DNA of 64,000 bases from positions 4,607,031-4,671,030 of the forward strand of contig CM034142.1 in NCBI GenBank assembly GCA_019914995.1. The letters are read 5' to 3'. The position numbers were made by a program, and so were the translations under genes. A model generated the notes under the pieces. The model did not search any database. It worked only from the letters and a program-made list of their open reading frames with translations, and was not told where the DNA came from. This DNA comes from Acanthochlamys bracteata. Its lineage: Eukaryota > Streptophyta > Magnoliopsida > Pandanales > Velloziaceae. The stretch's first letter is position 1. Each line of letters starts with the position of its first letter. Positions 12,300 to 23,860 of the stretch are shown one piece after another.

Positions 12300-13700
12300 C
12301 GATTTCCAGTGGTATGTCTCCTCATAGTCAACGACATCTTCACCCGAAATTGCGTAAAATCTACTAGCACAACGATGCCCCCTACTATTGTTCATCACAA
12401 TATAAGCAAAGCCCTTTTGCCTTGCGTGCATTGATCTCTGATACCGAGAGACGCAGATGATTGGCTGAGTACGGGGCAGTTGCATTAGTGGAAGTAGGTG
12501 ACGTAGTGGTGGCAGTTGATGCAGAGAACGCAGCTGGTGTAGAGTGAGCAAACGATGTTGTTAGAGATCGGTTAGGATAAACACGAGCTGAGCGTTGGTA
12601 AGGAAATTCTAGGAACTGTTTTTGCTCGCACATCCTTGCAAGCCGATATGCTTGTTGCAATTTTGTAGGCTCCTTAGACATGACCTCCAAGAAATCCGAC
12701 AAGACAAACCTCCACAAAAATGGCCGATGAGTTCGTCTTAGCTTGAGTAAGGCAATCTTGTGCGAAGGTCAAAAGCTTTTTGATAATCAGTGATAGATCC
12801 GGTTTGAGTAAGCTGCTTGAGTGCATAGCTTGGGTTCCCAAATGCCATAGGGCTAAACCTTAAAAACAATGCAGTAGTAAGGTCTTCCCACGAATGATTT
12901 GGGTTGTCTTTCTCAAAATTTTGATACCAACGGTTTGCTTTCATCATTTAAGTACATCGAGGCAATAAAGACCTTCTTCCAATTAGGAGTTTGATAGTAC
13001 CGAAAATACCGATTTGCGGAGTAAATCCACTCATGTGGTCCGCCGCAATCAAAAGGTGGAAATTTATGCTTATTTTTTGAAACATACTGTTGGTGATCCA
13101 TGTGACCATAGTAGTTGGGTCTAGAATGAGCTGGCTGTTTGTTGTGTTGTGGCAAGAGGGGGTTAATTGTAGAGGCAGTAGTGCTCATAGATGGTGAAAA
13201 ATATTGCATGTGTGTAGGTGTAGTAGGAGACGACTAGAAAAATCCAAAAGTGGGGGGTGTTGGGGTGTTCGATTAGTTGTATTGAAAGATGTTGGTGGCG
13301 GGTGAGGACATGCTCGTTGTGGTAGTCAAGGGTGCATGCATCATAACGGGAAGATATGTTGGTAGGGTTTGTGTAGGTGCGGCAGCCGAGTAGGAGTGTT
13401 GGCCGAGTGGTGTCTCTGGTGTGCTCAACTGTTGCCAGTGCGATGTAGAGGCTATAGTTGTTGTATGCATGGGTAGGACAAAGGTAGTGGTTAACAACGG
13501 TGTAGTGGTGGGTTGGGTGGGGTTAAAAGTGAGGGTTGCAATGGATTTTTCCAAGGAACGATGGTGTTGTTGCATCTCTCGCATCTCACGACGTTGTTCT
13601 CGAATTTCTGTCGTCATATGCGCGAAGAGAGTTGTCAAGTGGTTGAGTTTGTCATGAAGGCTTGGTTCGCTAGTAGGGTTGATAGGGGTGGTGGGAACTT
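12300..13700 (-). pseudogene. Chromovirus-like gag region
   Basis: An N-terminal coiled-coil-like segment (EIREQRREMREMQQHHRSLE) is followed by a Thr/Pro-rich linker, the gag core (KFPPFDCGGPHEWIYSANRY, FRYYQTPNWKKVFIASMYL), SWEDLTTALFLRF and a CCHC-type knuckle (GLCLYCDEQ ... GHRC near 12390-12420). This is standard gypsy gag architecture. It is part of a broken copy. Confidence 0.8.
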
Positions 13701-13786
13701 ATAAAAAATTCCTTGCATTAATAGTTGAAGCAGACATTGGAGAAGTAGGAGAAGTTGGTGAAGTAGCAGCGACGCTATCCATAGGA

Positions 13787-13800
13787 TCGGAGCTCTAGTA
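13787..13800 (-). other. Primer-binding site of the chromovirus-like element (degenerate)
   Basis: In element orientation the bases just after the 5' LTR read TTTAGTACTAGAGCTCC, which resembles the initiator tRNA-Met complement TTGGTATCAGAGC. The position directly inside the 13806 LTR supports the call. Confidence 0.55.
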
Positions 13801-13805
13801 CTAAA

Positions 13806-14215
13806 TAATGCACTTGGTGAAAAAATTTACTAAGAACTTGATAAGTAGCTAACCTAAGAAAAGAAAATTAAACTTCATTGTTCCCTCCTCCACTTAACAT
13901 ACAAGGGATTATTTATAACTAGCTAAAGAGTCCTAACTCTAACTAAATTAGCTAGCTAATTAAGAGTTCTTTTTCTAAGAGAAATCTTTCTAAGAATTAA
14001 AACTGAGAACTATTCCTAAGAAGTAAAAACAACTTCAATACAACTGAAATACTAGAGTCCTAATAGAACTTAATTATTTGCTGTCCCTAAGTGGTGCATT
14101 GCTAAGCATGTTATAGAATCCTTATTATGTGCATCCTGGGCAAGAGAGGCACTTCTTTGCTGGATGCCTCGTGCGACGAGGTCTTTGCGGGTTGCTATTT
14201 TCCTGCAATGCATCA
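13806..14215 (-). repeat. 5' LTR of the chromovirus-like element
   Basis: It pairs with 8700-9111. The right edge is followed by CATAC, the target-site copy shared with 8695-8699. Confidence 0.9.
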
Positions 14216-15480
14216 CATACATACATATAGATGTAATAACAAGTCACAACAACAACAATACAAAAAGGAAAATATAGAGGGAGGCTCAAATTCACCGTTA
14301 CTCAATCATTGAGAATAAAGATGCCACTCGTTGCAGGACTTTTCACACCCAGCTATTTTCCTCTCCCTCTCTATATGCCTTTTGTAATTGTAGCTGCAGT
14401 GGTTCCCAACCTAATAGAGGTATGGCCATTTTATTACCTAGGTGTGCACTTTGAGAGGCAGTGTGGAGTTAGGAAAAAATAACAACAAAGAGTCTAACAG
14501 ATCCTACAACTTTCAATTTTTTTCCTTTCATCATTGCCTTAACATCCAGCATTTTTTAACAACGTCCAGGAACTAAGAATGCCTTCACCATCCAGTAACC
14601 ATGCCATGCCACAACATAAACATCATCCAATACACCTTCAAAGTCCGGCAACCATGCCATGGTTAAAACTATCAATAAAGCAAACTTATATGAAAATCAC
14701 TACAGGCTCCTTCTAATAAGTTCAGTACTAAAAATCCCAATCCACCATGAAGAAATTAAAAACTCAACACAACGTGCAGAAACCAATCCATGGAAAAGCA
14801 ATACACCAGAAAAAGAGAAAAAAATAGAAACAGAACAAATCAACGAAATAACAACAAATCAATAAAACCAAAATAAATCGACGGAGAGATGTGCAAACTA
14901 GGAACCAAAATCTACTAAAAATTTAATTTGACATGCCTTGCTACTATCGAGGAGAGGACAACTGCAGCAAAAATTTTAATTCAATTAAACAGTAAGGGAG
15001 GGAGGACAATTGCTACTGCCGGGAGAGACGGTGGGAGTGGTATGCGGCTTCCGCTCGAATCAAAATTCTATAGTGAAACCCGAATGTAGATGGGCAGTAA
15101 GGAGCTTTAGAGTCGATCAGGAGAGATTTTGGCTGCCAGCAGTCGTAAGTGGCTGCTAAGGGAGGAGCAACAGGGAAACATTACGGCGAAGAGAAGATGA
15201 GAAAGAAGCCGGCTATGGGAACGAAGGGAGGAGAAGATAAGAAATGCGAATAGAATGGAAGAAATATTAGAAGATTTAATTAAAAGAAGTTAATTAAGAT
15301 AAGTAAGATTAATTAATTATTAATGAAACTTTTAAGAAAAAGGGATGAGAGAGAGTACGTAAATGTGTGAGATGAGTACATTCCTGAGTCTGTGAGATTT
15401 CGGCCGGATGAAAGAATTTCTGGCGAATGAAAATGAAATGAACCTGACGGAGTGAGATAGATAAGCAGTTATATAATGTA
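14216..15480. other. No recognisable gene
   Basis: The stretch holds CAACAACAATAC-like simple sequence (about 14240-14265) and GGAGAGACGGTGGGAG-like purine-rich tracts near 15000-15240. A 68-residue open frame at 14659-14865 has no recognisable family and low-complexity Lys/Glu content. I see no convincing coding, RNA or element boundary. Confidence 0.5.
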
Positions 15481-15539
15481 ATCCTGTAATGGAGTGCCAG
15501 GAGTGCCTCGTAGATATTGAGCTGCTACATTCCTCCCCC

Positions 15540-15592
15540 ATATATATATATATATATATAATACTTTATATATATATATATAAAGTATATAT
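15540..15592. repeat. AT microsatellite with internal palindrome
   Basis: The stretch is a run of TA dinucleotides with ACTTTATATA...TATAAAGTA symmetry in the middle, so it can fold on itself. A similar AT-rich tract lies across the sirevirus-like element at 23745-23860. Confidence 0.85.
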
Positions 15593-15827
15593 GATCGTTT
15601 GTGGTTGTGGAGACCTTTAAATCCGATCTCTACCGTTATATATGAAGAAATATGAGTCATTAACATATTGACAAAATTTCATCTCGATCGGTTTATGAAT
15701 AGACCATCATCCAGTCATTTGATAATGATGACAAAAATAGTAAAAGTTAACAAAAAATATATATCTCCTTTTTTAGTCATCTTGATCAAGTGGCTGGATG
15801 GAGATTGATTTGTATTCCAATCGAGAT

Positions 15828-17876
15828 TGTTGGAACTCCAAGATTGATTTTGATGATAACAATAATTAAGAATTATAGTTTATGGATTAGGGTGAACTAA
15901 TGATTGGAATCAAGTTCTGCAGAAATTCATGAAACAGGTCTATCCCACATTCAGTAGACAACAAGGCAGCTTCTTAACTACTGATTGTATAAGATTTCTT
16001 TTATACCATACAGACTAGAGAATCCCTTAGCCACCAAACAGCCAGCTGTCTAATTGCTGCTACATGGATAAACAAAAAATCGCAAACAGAAAATCGCGAA
16101 CAGAGAAGAGCAGGAAAACAGAGTATCGCCAACAGAGATGAACAGAAAACAGAGGACTCAATAGCCGGCTATTTCGCTGCTGCTCGCTGGACAAAGAAGA
16201 ATCAGAAAATCGTGATAATCATTCACTCTTCAGAAGCAATTTCAAGCATGATACCGATTCCATTTGAACTTCAACTTTTAATCAGAGACAGGCCAACATG
16301 CACACTATAAGATTGACCGAATAACACATCAAATGATGATCAATATAAACTTGGAAAAATCGTGGAATGATAGATGAAAATTCAATAAACAGAGAGCAGA
16401 ATCGGACATTGATGAACAACTTTTCATATGTAATTCAATCAAGAATTCGTCATCCATTTGAAGCAAAATCTTGAAGACTTATTGAGGAACATATCAGCTA
16501 CAAGTTCATATCAAGAATAATGAAAAATCACAATAAGAGAAGACAAAGAACATAGTGCAAAGTATCATCAGAATCATGTCTTACTAATAATGCAGAAATG
16601 CTTCAACATGCAGATTTCGATTTTCCTCCAGAAGAAATCACTAATTTAATTATAAGGTGATATGATTCAACAAATCTATTATCTTATTACAATCACAGAA
16701 CTGAGCTATATCGTGTCACCACATTATTGAAGAACAAGTTTAAGTATAGAGATTGATAGATAGCAATGAAAACCCATTGAACACAATAGGAAGCAACAAA
16801 ACAGAGACTGCAGAGTCACGCTATTGGAGTCCACCTCAGTTGAAGCAGTCAACCTAGCAAAGAACAGCAAATCGAGAGAAGCCAACTCAACTAGAGAATA
16901 TTTGAAAAATACAACTCAGCTGAAACAATTCAAAACTGCAAGCCGGAGTTTTTGAATTGCTTTCTTTGGTGCATTTAATGTTGATAAAAGAGTTGCACCA
17001 ATTTAGCCATAAGAAATCTTGAGGCAGCTGATTGACCTCTGAACACAACCTTCATCTCTACCTTGGAAATCTGCCACTGCACACCAACGACAATATTTTT
17101 CTAACGGGAAGAATCACCTACCTGCAAGAACAGAAAATTCTATAAGAGGAGAAGATGAAGAACAAAGTAAGACAGAGGAGATAACGAGCAAAATATCCAA
17201 AAATAAATTTGCACTACATTGACTCAATTTCTCAAGTAAAGAAACTCCTCTTGCTGCCAATCACTTACAGAGTATCATCTTCAGCAGCAACCTATCTGAT
17301 CATCTCATCAGAAATACTTCATGAACACTTAACCATCATGAGATCGATCCTGTGCTCAATTTCTTTTTTTTTTTTTTTTTTTTTTTGGTAACCTCTTACT
17401 GACTTTGTGAGGTGGTACTGCGGGCACCGGGAAGGGAAGCTCAGGTGGAGCTTGGTGAAAGTTCTTAAACCTTGTAATAGAGCTAGCATATCAGCCAGAG
17501 GGACAGGTGTGTCCAATAGGCTGCTAGGGGTTGTCTTGGCGAAGAAACCCGGTAAGAGTAAGTGTGCTTGGTGAAGCACTTTGCTCTTGGTGTATATGTA
17601 GCTTATTAAATGTTTAGTGAAGCTTTGGCTCTGGTGATAGAGCGTTCGTGGATGTAGGTAAAGGGGTTTTGCTGAACCACGTTAAATACTCTGAGTTCTA
17701 TCCTCTTTACCTAAGTCAGTAAATATTTTAACAATCTCATCAGAGGTTTCTGAAATTGACAATATTACATTTTGTAAGCTTCTTTGTCCGTAAGATAACT
17801 AAAGTTCACGAAAATTTTTATTTATTAACTCAATTCACCCCTCCCCTTTTGAGTTAATCTTACAGGAGAACTAACA
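15828..17876 (+). repeat. 5' LTR of the sirevirus-like element
   Basis: The LTR begins TGTTGGAACTCC and ends GGAGAACTAACA, followed by the primer-binding site. A poly-T run at 17362-17386 is also present in the second LTR, so it belongs to the LTR. The U5-side portion (17600-17870) is related to the LTRs at 1, 45926, 53104 and 58335, placing all of them in one wider family. Confidence 0.9.
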
Positions 17877-17878
17877 AT

Positions 17879-17890
17879 TGGTATCAGAGC
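17879..17890 (+). other. Primer-binding site (initiator tRNA-Met)
   Basis: TGGTATCAGAGC is the exact 12-base complement of the 3' end of plant initiator tRNA-Met, as used by most plant Copia elements. It lies 2 bases inside the 5' LTR end. Confidence 0.95.
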
Positions 17891-17935
17891 AGGCCTCCAA
17901 TTTGAAGGTTGAACAACGTTGAGGAAAAGATCCTA

Positions 17936-19700
17936 TGGCAAAATCAAACTTCATTGAAAAGGAAGGAAGATTGCTTGACTATCCTCCAATATTTGAGGGG
18001 AACAATTATAGACATTGGAAGATGAAGATGACTGTATTCTTAAAGGCACAAAATTAGTTTTTGTGGAAAATCGTCAAAGAAGGAGATAAAGCTACAATGC
18101 AAATTCCAGAGAATAACAACTTTTCTTCTTTAAATTCTTATGCCGTGGAATTGTTGTATCATGGCTTAAATTTTGAACAATTTAATCACATATATTTTTA
18201 TTCCACAGCAAAAGAAATTTGGCTCAAATTAGAAAGGATGTATGAAGACAAACTTGAGACTAGCCAATGCAATGAAGGTAAAATGTCATCAAATGAAAGT
18301 GAAGGAATACCAAATTATCAAAAAGAAGATAACCTTCGTTTGACGGCCATCCACGAACATCAAAATGAGGTAAGTATCCCTTCTTCTAAAGAGGATGATA
18401 ATGTTGGTTTGGTAACAAGAAAATGTAGGTACATTTTGAGAAAGAAACAAAAAAGAAGAAATAAGAACCAGCCTCGGAAGACAGAAAAGCCCAAACGTAG
18501 TAAGAAAAATTCTTCCTCATCCAAAAAGAGCAAAACTGAAACCATTCATTAAAAAGATATGGGATTATGTCTAATGGCCAATAATGAACAATCTAGTGAG
18601 GTAAGCTCATCTGAATTTTATAACTCACATGAAGATTTGCAAGAAATTTTTATCAACTATATGCTAAATACATGCATGTGAAACGCATGAATAAAAGTAT
18701 GAAAAACTGTATGCGTGAATACAAAGAAAAGAACGATTTGTTAACTAAACAAGTACTTATTTTTCATGATGCTCTTGATGGTAAAAATAATGCCAAGAAA
18801 GATGCTTTATCTACTAACCAAATAAGTGCAGAAATACATGTGTTACGTGCTGAAAACAGGAAGCTCATTGAGACAAATGAGAAACTTTGTGCCAAGTCGA
18901 ATGACTATACTACTGGTAAGTACCTAAGTAGCTTTGGTATTGATAACTCCTCCACTTGTGTGAATCTAAATGAGAAAATCAAGAAGTTAGAAATAAATAA
19001 TGCCCTATTACATACGGAATGTGATAATCTCAAAGAAGAACTTATTCAAGTCAAAGTAACAAACAAATCACATGTTACTGAATATTTGCTACTGAAAAAT
19101 GAGATAAAAGAGTTAACTGCCAAGAACCGTGACCTGCAAGTTTCTTTAGCAAATTTTGTTAAAGGTAAAAACAGGTTGGATGCAATGCTTGGTGCACAGA
19201 ATAGTGCATTCAGAAAGAAAGATATTGAGTTCTGCCAACTACTGAGAATTTTACTGTGAACCAAATCAATGACAAGCAAAACTGAAAAACTACAAGTGTT
19301 AGATTCTGCAGTAAGTACAAAACTGACAAGGTACACTCTTCTACTCCTTTTATGAAGTGTTTCTATTGTGGTAGAAAGGGTCACAAAGTAAGCTCTTGTT
19401 GGTTTAAAAATAATGAAAATAAAGTAAAGATAATGTGGATTTCCAAGAGCAATCGTCTTCCGAAAGAGATAAGTGAAAATCTCTTTAGATCAAATACTAG
19501 AAGCATTACTACTAAACAATCTATTATTTTGCAAGGTAATCCATCTACCTCTTATGTTGCTAACAACGATGAATATGTGACTCATTATTTCAAATTCAAG
19601 AAAAATCAAAGTACGAATGAAAAGATATGGGTGCCAAAGAAAACTCTCAAGATTGCCAACACTTTAAAACCCAAAGAAATTTGGGTGTTAAAGAGATAAA
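17936..19700 (+). pseudogene. Sirevirus-like gag region with CCHC knuckle
   Basis: An N-terminal FEGNNYRHWKMKM motif (DUF4219-like) is followed by the Copia gag core (NHIYFYSTAKEIWLKLERMY) and a basic Lys/Ser-rich stretch. A long coiled-coil-like segment covers about 18670-19250. A zinc knuckle, CFYCGRKGHKVSSCWFKN, lies near 19357-19410. The layout fits sirevirus gag, which is long and rich in coiled coil. The same regions occur on the minus strand at 51364-53045 and 56500-58270. It is a broken fossil. Confidence 0.85.
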
Positions 19701-22480
19701 TTCTTGTTGCAAAAGTTCTACAGCGTGAAGGTAAATAATCCAATCTTTTAATGATTTTGATGGTTTATAGCATTTCAATTTAAATGAAACTCATTGTTGC
19801 ATTTATGTTGAAATTTTGGCTGAAGCTTTGTCACTTGTTATTTTGTTTGAATGATATCTTGTATCTCACAATTGTTTGAAAAATATGCTTGCATTTTTTT
19901 GAAAATTAGGTTAAACTTTTTTAACGTAAAATAATTAAATTGTGGCAAACGAATATATCATGAATAAATTTATTGAATGATTGTTGAATGATGTTTCATA
20001 AACATTGATTTATTAAGATGTTTTTAAACCAAAGAATTCTGAACATTTGATGTAAATACAATTTGATAAAATGAGTTCAATCACTATGAAACTAATTGCA
20101 AACTATCCGTGCTATTGAAATGGTAAGAATCATTGCTTTTATAAAATTCTATTTTGATGAATATTAATGTGAGTCTATATGAAGTTTTTAGAATTTTTGG
20201 ACAGTATATATGCTACTAACTATTGCAGGAGAAATATGAACAAAAGAAAGTAAAACACGCGACAGAACTGTTGCAAGGATGCATAAACTATTGAAATATT
20301 ACAAGTTTTCATGATTGGTCTATTGCTTCAAAATGGTGAAAAGATTATTAATGAGATTGCATCTGAACAGAAGCACTTCACTGCAAGAAGAAAGGTAACA
20401 CATACATATTATGTTGATGATTTTCTGTCTAGTTGAAAGCTAGCAGAAAAATGAATAGATGTGGTGTAGAAGTTTGGATACTACATTGCAAAAAATTTTC
20501 TCTACTCTTCAAAACTGAACTTAATCAAAGATCAATGCGAAGTGAAGATCAAACCTGAAAATCTTTACAGATGCCTTCATGAGAGTTAAATTATTAAGTT
20601 GTTTATTCAAATCAATGTTAGTCATTCCAACAAATGCACATGAACCTACTTGATCCATATAGAGTTGCAAGATTGAAAAGTAAACACTTTCGCCTTGTAA
20701 TGATTAATGATTGCTATAATTTTATTCATTTTTCCTTCTTACTAACAAAAATGATGCACTGAAAGTATTTTCAAGTCTTTGCCAAAAGAGTAAGTTTAAT
20801 GTAATATGATATAGATAACTTATTTGATTATTCACATTACTTAGAGGATATTTTTTAAGAACTTTGACTGTTGAGGAATTCATTCATGCTATACTTGATG
20901 AGACTAATAGTAGGCCGAGAAAGGATTCAGCTATTTTGCAGATTCAGTCAAGGACAGTAAAGAAATGTCCATTACAGCAGAGAAATAGCTAGCTGTAATC
21001 TAAAAAGAGGACAAACAACTTTCTATTGAAATTTTCAAAATGCAAGGAGAAGACTCTCCAAATTGCATCGTTTATATTCAAGCATGAGTACAGTGATCTT
21101 CACAAGAAGCCATCGATAGGTAAATCATATAAAGAGATAAAAATCATATTTCGATCAAGAGGTAAGTATATCTTCTTTACGTTAATCTTGATACTTGTTA
21201 AGATCTCATGGCTCTTTATCTTTGATGCATAATTGCCTTTAAATAGTGAATAATTATTTTTTATAAATGTTAAACGTTGCAACATGTTTTTGCAAAAATG
21301 TTTTCAAGTGATTAGTCATATAGAGCCTCAACGAGATTTAGCAACCATTCTTTGTTGACACTTTATAATCAAACCATTGACTGTTCTTAAACAAACTTAT
21401 TTAAAGCCAAACTCTTCTTCTTGGTTAAGTTAAAATTGAATGAATTTTTTGAGATGAAATTGCTTGGGTGATCCATATTTTCTTTTGGCTTATGCAAACC
21501 GAACTATCATGCTAAAAGAAAATTCTTCAAATGAGATGAGACTTAACAGTGATTCATCTAAATCCCTCAGTCAATATCTAAGCCAAACTATTTTGAGTCA
21601 AACTCTTTAGATTCCACTCTGCTCCACTGAAAGTTCAGTGACTAATCATATTGAGACATATTTACTTGTATTTCTAAGATTCTAAATGTTTTGTGGATTT
21701 ATAATACACCTCAATGGAGCTTTCAATTGTTGAACAAAACTGTTGATTTTTCTTTGAAAGTATTATCTATAATGATAAGAATTGTTAACAATTCTTGTTG
21801 AGATTTTGATTCATTGATGAATCATGTTTTATTTGCCCAATAACTCAACATGTGAAGCTAAATATTATAATATCATCTCCAGTTTGGATGTGTTATTCGA
21901 TATTTTAATTGGTATATTGATAATATCATCTAAGATAATGCTAAAATCTTATGGATTATGTGAAACTCTAACATCTCCCTGCAGGAAAAAGTCTTTAAAA
22001 CTATTTTGCAGGATGTTTTCATAAGCTAAAGGGAATAAAGTTAAATGTAATCAGCAAAGTGAAGAAAGAGTATATAGCAAAAGGAGAGATATTCACCATG
22101 CGGTCAAAATTATTCAGAATATTCTGTGAACAAGAAAGAAATAAGTTATTCAAAGACAAGGCAAGCAAAACATTGCATAAGTAAGTTAAGAAACGAGTAC
22201 GACAATATATTGTAAGCTATCCAAAGGATATATGATGCAATACAAGACAGACATGCATCGCTCTTTTTACTACTAAGAAAGTGTCATTCTTTGCAAGAAA
22301 AAGTTGCTGAAATTAATTTGCACAATTTAGTAGAAGAACATGCATTAGTGCAACCAAAAGAACCAAGACAAACAAATGCATTACCTCATACAAGGATCAA
22401 CGATGAAAGAAGAAAAGGCTGCCATGTACAGGTAATACCATTTTAGTATATTGGATATCCTCCTTCCAACCTTTTTGTGA
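19701..22480 (+). other. Downstream internal region of the gag-only element, with exon-like blocks
   Basis: No pol domain is recognisable. The sequence is related to the internal regions at 48.0-51.4 kb and 54.8-56.5 kb (minus strand). For example, GTAA(A/G)TAAT followed by TAATGATTTT just after gag, and TACTA(C/A)TAA(T/C)(C/T)ATTG near 20215, recur in the other copies. A block at 20942-21161 is bordered by acceptor TATTTTGCAG and donor GAG|GTAAGT. A second possible block at 22012-22431 has acceptor TATTTTGCAG and donor CAG|GTAATA, and its end contains a coiled-coil-like stretch (CHSLQEKVAEINLHNLVEEH). Confidence 0.6.
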
Positions 22481-22623
22481 TGACAAAAAGGGGAGAAATA
22501 GAAGATTATCATGCGCAGGTTTCAAATGAGTATTTCATTGAGGGGGAGTTATTACATTGTGCTTTATTAGAATCATAAACCAATAATTCTTAATTGTTTT
22601 GTCATCATCAAAAAGAGAGAGAT

Positions 22624-23605
22624 TGTTGGAACTCCAAGATTGATTTTGATGATAACAATAATTAAGAATTATAGTTTATGGATTAGGGTGAACTAATGAT
22701 TGGAATCAAGTTCTGCAGAAATTCATGAAACAGGTCTATCCCATATTCAGCAGACAACAAGCCAGCTTCTTAGCTATTGATTGTATAAGATTTCTTTTAT
22801 ACCTGCACACCAACGACAATATTTTTCTAATGGAAAGAATCACCTACCTGCAAGAACAGAAAATTCTATAAGAGGAGAAGATGAAGAACAAAGTAAGACA
22901 AAGGAGATAACGAGCAAAATATCCACAAACAAATTTGCACTACATTGACTCAATTTCTCAAGTAAAGAAACTCCTCTTGCTGCCAATCACTTATAGAGTA
23001 TCATCTTCAGCAGCAACCTATCTGATTATCTCATCAGAAATACTTTATGAACACTTAACCATCATGAGATAGATCCTGTGCTCAATTTCTACTTGTTTTT
23101 TTTTTTTTTTTTTGTTTGGTAACCTCTTACTGACTTTGTGAAAGTGGTGCTGCGGGCACCGGGAAGGGAAGCTCAGGTGGAGCTTGGTGAAAGTTTTTAG
23201 ACCTTGTAATAGAGCTAGCATATCAGCCAGAGGGACAGATGTGTCCAGTAGGCTGCTAGGGGTTGTCTTGGCGAAGAAACCCGGTAAGAGTAAGTGTGCT
23301 TGGTGAAGCACTTTGTTCTTGGTGTATATGTAGCTTATTAAAGGTTTAATGAAGCTTTGGCTCCGGTGATAGAGCGTCTGTGAATGTAGGCAAAGGGGTT
23401 TTGCTGAACCACGTTAAATACTATGAGTTCTATCCTCTTTACCTAAGTAAGTAAATATTGTAACACTCTCTGTCTGCAGGTTATAGAATTGACGCAGCCG
23501 GCTGTAAGCCTGCTGTCCGTAAGATAACTAAAGTTCACGAAAATTTTTATTTATTAACTCAATTCATCCCTCCCCTCTTGAGTTAATTTTACAGGAGAAC
23601 TAATA
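22624..23605 (+). repeat. 3' LTR of the sirevirus-like element
   Basis: The LTR starts TGTTGGAACTCCAAG directly after a purine-rich tract (22609-22622) and ends AACTAATA before the target duplication GAGAT. It is shorter than the 5' LTR but matches it closely in the shared parts, including the poly-T tract near 23095. Confidence 0.9.
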
Positions 23606-23744
23606 GAGATAAAATTTTGTCAATATGTTAACGACTTGTAGTCTTCATATCCAACGGTAGAGATCGGATTTGAAGGTCTCCACGGCCATAAACGGCCGTG
23701 GAGTGTGCTGGAGTGTGTATAAGGGTTGGAGTGCTCCTATCCCT

Positions 23745-23860
23745 TCCCATATATATATATTTATGTATATATGTAAATACACATATATATTTTGTATACA
23801 TAGATATACACATATATATTTAAATATATATATGTATATACATACATTTACATATATACA
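23745..23860. repeat. AT-rich microsatellite-like tract
   Basis: The tract is made of TATATA, TACATATA and CACATATATA units. The sequence before it (23698-23745, GGAGTG...GGAGTG...CCCATATATA) resembles 15490-15550 in direct orientation, so both sides of the split foldback carry a related flank. Confidence 0.75.

Larger units (their letters stand above)
8700..14215 (-). mobile_element. Chromovirus-like Ty3/gypsy LTR retrotransposon, full-length but broken
   Basis: Two LTRs of about 410 bases (8700-9111 and 13806-14215) bound an internal region read on the minus strand in the order gag, protease, RT, RNase H, integrase, which is gypsy order. The 5-base flank CATAC occurs on both sides (8695-8699 and 14216-14220), so the element is bounded by a target-site duplication. 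The LTRs are very similar to each other, so the insertion is fairly recent, although the coding region carries several breaks. The total of 5.5 kb and the short LTRs fit Reina-type chromoviruses. I did not recognise a chromodomain, so the lineage is tentative. Confidence 0.9.
15828..23605 (+). mobile_element. Sirevirus-like Ty1/copia element, gag-only (non-autonomous), broken
   Basis: LTRs at 15828-17876 and 22624-23605 share the start TGTTGGAACTCCAAGATTG and the end AGGAGAACTAA(C/T)A. A 5-base duplication GAGAT flanks the element (15823-15827 and 23606-23610). The initiator tRNA-Met primer site follows the first LTR, and several purine tracts (near 22484, 22541 and 22609) precede the second; multiple purine tracts are a described sirevirus trait. 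Gag is recognisable, but no protease, integrase, RT or RNase H is seen between 19700 and 22480. The two LTRs differ in length (about 2.05 and 0.98 kb). The coding part is broken in several places. Confidence 0.85.
15598..23692. repeat. Foldback (inverted-repeat) element split by a sirevirus-like insertion
   Basis: The left arm at 15598-15739 is matched in inverted orientation by 15769-15827 together with 23611-23692. Shared words include AAATCCGATCTCTACCGTT, AACATATTGACAAAATTT and ATCTCGAT. The arms are about 140 bases and roughly 80% alike by eye, with a loop of about 29 bases. The sirevirus-like element sits inside the right arm, and removing it leaves one copy of GAGAT. The original foldback was about 310 bases and fits a MITE or foldback transposon; no superfamily is assigned because terminal repeats and target site are unclear. 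Confidence 0.7.

Noticed and set aside
13421-13704. Plus-strand Val-rich open frames
   Set aside because: They are antisense to the Thr/Pro-rich gag linker of the chromovirus-like element.
17361-17386. Poly-T run that could be the poly-A tail of a retrogene or SINE on the minus strand
   Set aside because: The same run occurs at the equivalent place in the second LTR (about 23095), so it belongs to the LTR.
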